This document shows, in pieces, positions 10,912 through 14,117 of a DNA stretch of 14,117 nt (the first letter of the stretch is position 1; every line of letters begins with the position of its first letter). The notes below the pieces were generated by a model, which worked only from the letters and a program-made list of their open reading frames with translations, made no database searches and was not told the DNA's origin. This stretch comes from an uncultured Fidelibacterota bacterium (GTDB lineage Bacteria > Fidelibacterota > Marinisomatia > SCGC-AAA003-L08 > D37C17): contig CAJWYZ010000019.1 in NCBI GenBank assembly GCA_913049525.1, positions 1-14,117 on the forward strand, read 5' to 3'. The position numbers were made by a program, and so were the translations under genes.

Positions 10912-10934
10912 TTAAAGTAGTGTTTCTACTTTAA
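10912..10934 (-). other. RNA hairpin spanning the rplL stop codon, ahead of rpoB
   Basis: In the mRNA sense, the arm TTAAAGTAG (10934-10926) is perfectly complementary to CTACTTTAA (10920-10912). The loop between them is AAACA, so this is a 9-bp stem. The rplL stop codon TAG (10928-10926) is inside the 5' arm. No T-run follows, and the stem is mostly A-U, so it does not look like an intrinsic terminator. In E. coli the same rplL-rpoB junction holds a partial attenuator and an RNase III processing site, which lowers rpoBC relative to rplJL. A processing or stabilising role is therefore plausible here, but it is inferred from position alone. Confidence 0.55.
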
Positions 10935-11312
10935 AGTAACTGTAGCGCCAGCTTCTTCTAATTGTTTTTTTATTTCTTCTGCCTCATCTTTGGATACAGC
11001 TTCCTTAACCATAGACGGCGCATTATCTGCCAATTCTTTTGCTTCTTTTAAACCAAGAGATGTGATAGTACGAACGACCTTTATTACATTGATTTTCTTT
11101 TCACCAACGCCAGTCAATTCTATATCGAATTCTGTTTTTTCTTCAGCTGCGTCTGCACTCCCTGCAGCTGGAGCTGCACCACCTGCAATTGCAACAGGGG
11201 CTGCCGCTGTTACTCCAAACTTATCTTCGATTTCCTTAATAAGTTCGGATATTTCTAACATATTTGCATTTTCCAAATATACCAACACATCTTCTCTTTT
11301 AATGTCTGCCAT
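10926..11312 (-). CDS. rplL: 50S ribosomal protein L7/L12
   Basis: L12 forms the flexible stalk dimers that recruit and activate translational GTPases. The product is 128 residues, slightly longer than the usual 120 or so. It has an N-terminal dimerisation domain (about 1-33), an Ala/Gly-rich hinge (about 34-57) and a C-terminal factor-binding domain (about 58-128). The C-terminal domain includes [19 protein letters not shown], the conserved helix that contacts EF-Tu and EF-G. The ATG at 11310-11312 is preceded by AGGAGA at 11322-11327, spaced 9 nt. This strong site fits the need for several L12 copies per L10. It lies 25 nt after rplJ. Its stop codon lies in the hairpin at 10912-10934. Confidence 0.98.
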   Translation of the reverse strand: MADIKREDVLVYLENANMLEISELIKEIEDKFGVTAAAPVAIAGGAAPAAGSADAAEEKTEFDIELTGVGEKKINVIKVVRTITSLGLKEAKELADNAPSMVKEAVSKDEAEEIKKQLEEAGATVTLK

Positions 11313-11337
11313 TTTCTTTTATCTCCTGATTACGATA

Positions 11338-11862
11338 TTAAGATTTATTTTCTTTTAAACTTGTTAACACTCCTGAAAGTTTTGACATAGCACCACTCAA
11401 GACACCAACTAATTTGCCCATTGGCTGATTTATTGTTCCAACAAACATTGACAGCAATACATCACGGGAAGGGAGGTCTGCCAACTCTTTGTATTTTTCT
11501 GCGCTGAATATTTCACCTTCAAATACCATTCCAACAACTTCCAACGTTGAATTCTTATTTTCTTTTTCAAAATTGCGAATCACACGAGCTGGAGCTGTAG
11601 GATCGCCAGCTACATAAGCTATCCCTATTTGACCTGAAAGCAATCCATCTAATTTGTTTTCAAATCCCGCATTATTTGCAGCAATTTTTGTAAGAGTATT
11701 CTTTGAAACAAAATAGGATACTTCATTTTCCCTAAACTGTTTACGCAACTCAGTTGCCTGAGCAACATTCATTCCAGAATACTTGGTGAAATAAATGCCA
11801 GAGGAATTCTGAAACTTTTGCGTTAAATCATTTATGATTTCGGTTTTTTGTGGAGTTGACAT
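11338..11862 (-). CDS. rplJ: 50S ribosomal protein L10
   Basis: L10 anchors the stalk. Its N-terminal domain binds 23S rRNA with L11, and its C-terminal helix holds the L12 dimers. The product is 174 residues, within the family range. The N-terminal half includes SGMNVAQATELRKQFRE and VSKNTLTKIAA, the typical L10 pattern of a short strand followed by an R/K-rich helix. The C-terminal part, about 143-174, is the L12-binding helix region. The ATG at 11860-11862 has AGGA at 11871-11874, spaced 8 nt and overlapping the rplA stop codon. The gap to rplA is only 10 nt. There is thus no separate leader of the kind L10 binds to repress itself in E. coli, and any such element would have to lie inside rplA. 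Confidence 0.97.
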   Translation of the reverse strand: MSTPQKTEIINDLTQKFQNSSGIYFTKYSGMNVAQATELRKQFRENEVSYFVSKNTLTKIAANNAGFENKLDGLLSGQIGIAYVAGDPTAPARVIRNFEKENKNSTLEVVGMVFEGEIFSAEKYKELADLPSRDVLLSMFVGTINQPMGKLVGVLSGAMSKLSGVLTSLKENKS

Positions 11863-11872
11863 TCGTAATTTC

Positions 11873-12565
11873 CTATCCTGAAATACTCGATCTATCTAAT
11901 TTAATACCTGGGCCCATAGTGGAAGTCATGGTTATTTTTTTCATATAGAGCCCCTTTGCCGCCTGAGGCTTAGCTTTCAATATTGCACCCAGAAATACCT
12001 TAGCGTTTTCTACAATTTTTTCCTTAGAAAAGGATACCTTCCCAATACTGTTATGAATTATTCCATTTTTTTCCACTCTAAATTCTATCTTGCCGGCCTT
12101 TACTTCAGTTACAGCTTTTGCGATGTCTTTAGTCACTGTTCCAATTTTAGGATTAGGCATCAGACCTCTTGGGCCAAGTATTTTTCCCAGCTTACCAACT
12201 TCAGCCATCATATCAGGCGCAGCAACTACAACATCTATATCAGTCCAACCACCCTTAACCTTTTCTACCATATCATCTGCGCCAACAAAATCAGCCCCTG
12301 AATTCCTAGCTTCTTCAGCCAAATCATCTCTTGCAAAAACCAATACTTTTATATCTTTTCCAATACCATTTGGCAGTGCAACCGTTCCACGCACAATCTG
12401 ATCCGCATGCTTGGGATCAACACCTAAATTGACAGCAAGCTCAACCGACTCATCAAACTTTGGATGACTAAAGTTTACCAACAATTCAGCAGCAGCTTCC
12501 AAGCTATATTCTTTTTCCCGGTTAATTTTCTCAAAATTACTATTATATCTCTTTGAATGTCCCAA
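11873..12565 (-). CDS. rplA: 50S ribosomal protein L1
   Basis: L1 forms the mobile stalk next to the E site that helps deacylated tRNA leave, and in many bacteria it is the translational repressor of its own operon. The 230 residues match the usual length. The L1 signature KLGKILGPRGLMPNPKIGTV is at about 125-144, and the C-terminus contains the family's KPQAAKG-LYMKKITMTSTMGPG segment. The start is TTG at 12563-12565. AAAGGGA lies upstream at 12572-12578, spaced 6 nt and overlapping the end of rplK, and no in-frame ATG is close by. Only 3 nt separate it from rplK, so the two are probably translationally coupled, as in the usual L11-L1 operon. Confidence 0.97.
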   Translation of the reverse strand: MGHSKRYNSNFEKINREKEYSLEAAAELLVNFSHPKFDESVELAVNLGVDPKHADQIVRGTVALPNGIGKDIKVLVFARDDLAEEARNSGADFVGADDMVEKVKGGWTDIDVVVAAPDMMAEVGKLGKILGPRGLMPNPKIGTVTKDIAKAVTEVKAGKIEFRVEKNGIIHNSIGKVSFSKEKIVENAKVFLGAILKAKPQAAKGLYMKKITMTSTMGPGIKLDRSSISG

Positions 12566-12568
12566 AAT

Positions 12569-12994
12569 TTATCCCTTTACTACGATGCCCATACTTCTGG
12601 CAGTGCCAGCAATCATTCGCACAGCAGATTCCACATCTGATGCATTTAAGTCAGGCATTTTAATTTCTGCGATTTGTTTTAATTGAGCATTGGTTACTGT
12701 TCCAATTTTTTCTCTATTAGGTTCACCCGAACCTTTTTGAATACCAAGCGCCTCTAGTAGCAACGATGCTGCAGGAGGAGTTTTGGTAATAAATGTAAAT
12801 GATCTATCTGCAAATACTGTAATTTCAACCGGTATCAATTTACCTGTCTGCTCTTGGGTCTTTGCATTAAATGCCTTACAAAATTCCATAATATTTACAC
12901 CATGCTGCCCTAAAGCAGGGCCAACCGGCGGTGCAGGGTTAGCTTTTCCTGCAGGTATTTGAAGCTTAATAAATCCTATTACTTTTTTTGCCAT
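12569..12994 (-). CDS. rplK: 50S ribosomal protein L11
   Basis: L11 binds the GTPase-associated centre of 23S rRNA with L10 and is required for RelA activation by uncharged tRNA. The product is 141 residues, the standard length. The N-terminal domain has the proline-rich [20 protein letters not shown] at 21-40, with Pro22 and Pro23, the residues where mutations give thiostrepton resistance. The C-terminal rRNA-binding domain (about 73-141) includes [13 protein letters not shown] and ends [13 protein letters not shown]. The ATG at 12992-12994 lies 6 nt after the nusG stop and has only a weak purine stretch upstream. This leaves no leader where L1 could bind, unlike E. coli. Confidence 0.98.
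   Translation of the reverse strand: MAKKVIGFIKLQIPAGKANPAPPVGPALGQHGVNIMEFCKAFNAKTQEQTGKLIPVEITVFADRSFTFITKTPPAASLLLEALGIQKGSGEPNREKIGTVTNAQLKQIAEIKMPDLNASDVESAVRMIAGTARSMGIVVKG
12572..12578 (-). promoter_or_regulatory. Ribosome-binding site for the TTG start of rplA
   Basis: AAAGGGA on the minus strand lies inside the last codons of rplK, 6 nt before TTG at 12563-12565. It is a partial match to the anti-16S sequence. With no nearby ATG or GTG in frame, it supports TTG as the start. Confidence 0.6.
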
Positions 12995-13000
12995 ATTTTT

Positions 13001-13531
13001 TTACTTCTCTATTTCTACTTGGAAAAAATCTAACTCAATAGGCGTTGGTCTTCCAAAAATTGAAACCGTTACCTTGACTTTTTGCTTATCCTCATTAAGA
13101 CTTTCCACAAACCCTGTAAAATCAATGAATGGACCAGCAACTACTTTAATAGCATCACCTTTTTTAAATGGAGTATCAACTACTTCCATTCCTTCTTTAC
13201 GCTCCACCTCTCCGAAAATTCTCTTTATCTCATCCTCTCGTAAAGGAATTGGATTTTTCCCTTTTGGGCCTACGAAACTAAGCACTCCTGGTGAATTTTC
13301 AACCACATACTTTGTATTTGCGTTCATGTTCATTTTAATTAAAACATATCCAGGAAAGAACATCTTTTCCTTGATTCTTTTTTTATTGTTTCGCATTTCA
13401 ACAACTTTCTCATAGGGTACAAATACTTCTTCTATCTCATTGGTAATTTCATTATCACCAGCAGCCCTGAGAATTTGTTCCTCAGCACTCTTTTCCTTTC
13501 CCGAAATTACCCTTAGGGAATACCAAAACAT
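13001..13531 (-). CDS. nusG: Transcription termination/antitermination factor NusG
   Basis: NusG binds the beta' clamp of elongating RNA polymerase, suppresses or modulates pausing, and links polymerase to Rho or to the leading ribosome through S10. The 176-residue protein has the NGN domain at about 1-110 (FWYSLRVISGKE at the N-terminus, FFPGYVLIKMNMN at 58-70, and SPGVLSFVG at 80-88). A linker follows, and then a KOW domain at about 122-176 (PFKKGDAIKVVAGPFIDFTG). It lies 6 nt after secE, the near-universal secE-nusG pairing. The ATG at 13529-13531 has no close Shine-Dalgarno sequence, and AGGTGG in the end of secE is about 12 nt away, so coupling to secE is likely. Confidence 0.98.
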   Translation of the reverse strand: MFWYSLRVISGKEKSAEEQILRAAGDNEITNEIEEVFVPYEKVVEMRNNKKRIKEKMFFPGYVLIKMNMNANTKYVVENSPGVLSFVGPKGKNPIPLREDEIKRIFGEVERKEGMEVVDTPFKKGDAIKVVAGPFIDFTGFVESLNEDKQKVKVTVSIFGRPTPIELDFFQVEIEK

Positions 13532-13537
13532 TACAGT

Positions 13538-13729
13538 CTATTTACCACCTAAAATTCTCGAAACGAATTCTGACAAACCAAAATCTACAAAAAATAAGAA
13601 TATAGCAATCATAACGGAAAATATACCCACAATAACCGTAGAACCTAACATCTCTTCTTTTGAAAGCCAAGTCACTTTTTTCATTTCAACCTGAACACCA
13701 TTAAAATATTGCGAAATTTTTTGAATCAT
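13538..13729 (-). CDS. secE: Preprotein translocase subunit SecE
   Basis: SecE is the small clamp subunit that stabilises SecY in the inner-membrane translocon. The 63-residue product is the short, single-span form typical of most bacteria outside Gammaproteobacteria. It has a cytoplasmic amphipathic segment with the conserved KKVTW at 17-21, here followed by Leu where Pro is usual. One hydrophobic membrane segment follows at about 30-51, and then a short tail. The start at 13727-13729 gives the expected length but has no Shine-Dalgarno sequence, only an A-rich upstream stretch. A second in-frame ATG at codon 16 would remove only the amphipathic lead-in. It lies 68 nt after tRNA-Trp. Confidence 0.94.
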   Translation of the reverse strand: MIQKISQYFNGVQVEMKKVTWLSKEEMLGSTVIVGIFSVMIAIFLFFVDFGLSEFVSRILGGK

Positions 13730-13797
13730 TTTATTTTTCTGATTTTAATTAAATACTTTAACCAACACTACAATGAATCCATTTTAAACCGGGCTTG

Positions 13798-13870
13798 CAG
13801 GTGAGGAAGGACTCGAACCCTCAACTCCCGGCTTTGGAGGCCGGTGCTCTACCAATTGAACTACTCACCT
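13798..13870 (-). tRNA. trnW: tRNA-Trp, anticodon CCA
   Basis: The 73-nt gene folds as a full cloverleaf. The acceptor stem is AGGTGAG pairing with CTCACCT. The D arm contains AATTGGTAGA. The anticodon stem is CCGGC/GCCGG around the loop CTCCAAA, anticodon CCA, which reads UGG (Trp). The T arm has the loop TTCGAGT. A1-U72 with discriminator G73 is the expected bacterial tRNA-Trp identity. The 3' CCA is not encoded, as the bases after G73 are CAA. It therefore needs CCA-adding enzyme. It lies between rpmG and secE, 28 and 68 nt away, and is probably cut from a longer messenger by tRNA-processing nucleases. Confidence 0.97.
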
Positions 13871-13898
13871 AAACCTATCTCTTTACTTTATAAAATTG

Positions 13899-14063
13899 TT
13901 ATTTTGTTTCTTTAAAAATAACATGCTTCTTCACAACAGGATCATATTTTTTAAATTCAACACGATCAGGATGAAGACGCTTATTTTTTGTAACAGAATA
14001 CCGATAGCCCGTTCCGGCTGTGCTTTCAATCTGAATAATGTCCCGTTTACTGTTGCCTGCCAT
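13899..14063 (-). CDS. rpmG: 50S ribosomal protein L33
   Basis: L33 is a small 50S protein near the E site. The product is 54 residues, reading [20 protein letters not shown] through the central strand to [10 protein letters not shown]. It contains the RYSVTKNKR and [12 protein letters not shown] motifs of L33. There are no cysteines, so this is the C-minus (zinc-independent) form rather than the CXXC form. The ATG at 14061-14063 lies 8 nt after the tuf stop. TAGG at 14071-14074 overlaps that stop and spaces well as a Shine-Dalgarno sequence, so co-translation with tuf is likely. Its place between tuf and tRNA-Trp/secE is common in bacteria. Confidence 0.95.
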   Translation of the reverse strand: MAGNSKRDIIQIESTAGTGYRYSVTKNKRLHPDRVEFKKYDPVVKKHVIFKETK

Positions 14064-14071
14064 TTCTTTAC

Positions 14072-14117
14072 CTATTCAACAATTTCAGTTACAACACCCG
14101 CGCCAACCGTATGACCA
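14072..14117 (-). CDS. tuf: Elongation factor Tu, C-terminal tip only (runs off the right edge)
   Basis: Only the last 14 codons and a TAG stop (14072-14074) are inside the window. They read [14 protein letters not shown], the C-terminal strand of EF-Tu domain 3, where most bacteria have G[RH]TVGAG-V-T-I followed by a short acidic end. EF-Tu delivers aminoacyl-tRNA to the ribosome. The gene lies 8 nt upstream of rpmG, the usual position. The match is short but highly characteristic, and the neighbourhood supports it. Nothing can be said about the rest of the gene or its promoter. Confidence 0.9.
   Translation of the reverse strand, partial: GHTVGAGVVTEIVE

Noticed and set aside
10990..11358. 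Plus-strand open frame of 122 codons antisense to rplL
   Set aside because: It mirrors the Ala-rich hinge and other strongly biased codons of rplL, has no recognisable domain, and lies wholly over conserved genes on the opposite strand.
12090..12401. Plus-strand open frame of 103 codons antisense to rplA
   Set aside because: The protein is low-complexity Ser/Pro/Thr-rich sequence, as expected of the complement of a conserved gene. It has no plausible start context.
1..14117. An undescribed defence, mobile or biosynthetic system
   Set aside because: The whole window is filled by universal ribosomal, elongation-factor, secretion and polymerase genes. No gap is larger than 115 nt, so there is no room for an unrecognised cassette.

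Overview
This is an ordinary core-genome window. It is a translation/transcription 'supercluster' lying wholly on the minus strand, so it is read from high to low coordinates. The order is tuf (3' tip only) - rpmG - tRNA-Trp(CCA) - secE - nusG - rplK - rplA - rplJ - rplL - rpoB - rpoC - rpsL - rpsG - fusA (about 600 codons, cut by the window's left edge). Every gene is recognisable from its protein motifs. I see no mobile element, CRISPR array, frameshift or foreign gene, and no hidden novel system. Nothing on the plus strand looks like a real gene.

The DNA is visibly A+T-rich. The organism is a bacterium, most likely in or near the FCB (Fibrobacterota-Chlorobiota-Bacteroidota) assemblage. 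The rifampicin region of RpoB reads DQTNPLAEITHKRR and is followed by GPGGLSRERAGFEVRD, which I recall as Bacteroidota-like. RpoC carries the large trigger-loop insertion (SI3). The N-terminus of RpoC is also of that type. Several genes do have good Shine-Dalgarno sequences, and rpmG sits between tuf and tRNA-Trp. Both argue against a typical member of Bacteroidota and would fit a relative such as a marine Neomarinimicrobiota (SAR406) or Ignavibacteria lineage. This placement is inference, not a database result.

Layout: 14072-14117 is the EF-Tu C-terminus. 13798-14063 holds L33 and the tRNA. 13001-13729 holds the secretion subunit SecE and the elongation factor NusG. 10926-12994 holds the L11/L1 and L10/L12 stalk proteins. 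2782-10866 holds the RNA polymerase beta and beta' subunits. 1-2666 is the start of the str operon (S12, S7, EF-G). The gaps between genes are mostly 3 to 28 nt. The larger ones are tRNA-secE (68 nt), rplL-rpoB (59 nt, with a strong hairpin at its edge) and rpoC-rpsL (115 nt, with a possible promoter). No intrinsic terminator is visible, so long co-transcripts are likely.

The points most worth a second look are regulatory. A perfect 9-bp hairpin encloses the rplL stop codon just before rpoB. rplA, rpoB and rpoC start with TTG, while the other complete genes start with ATG. There is no intergenic room for the leaders that L1 and L10 bind in Escherichia coli.
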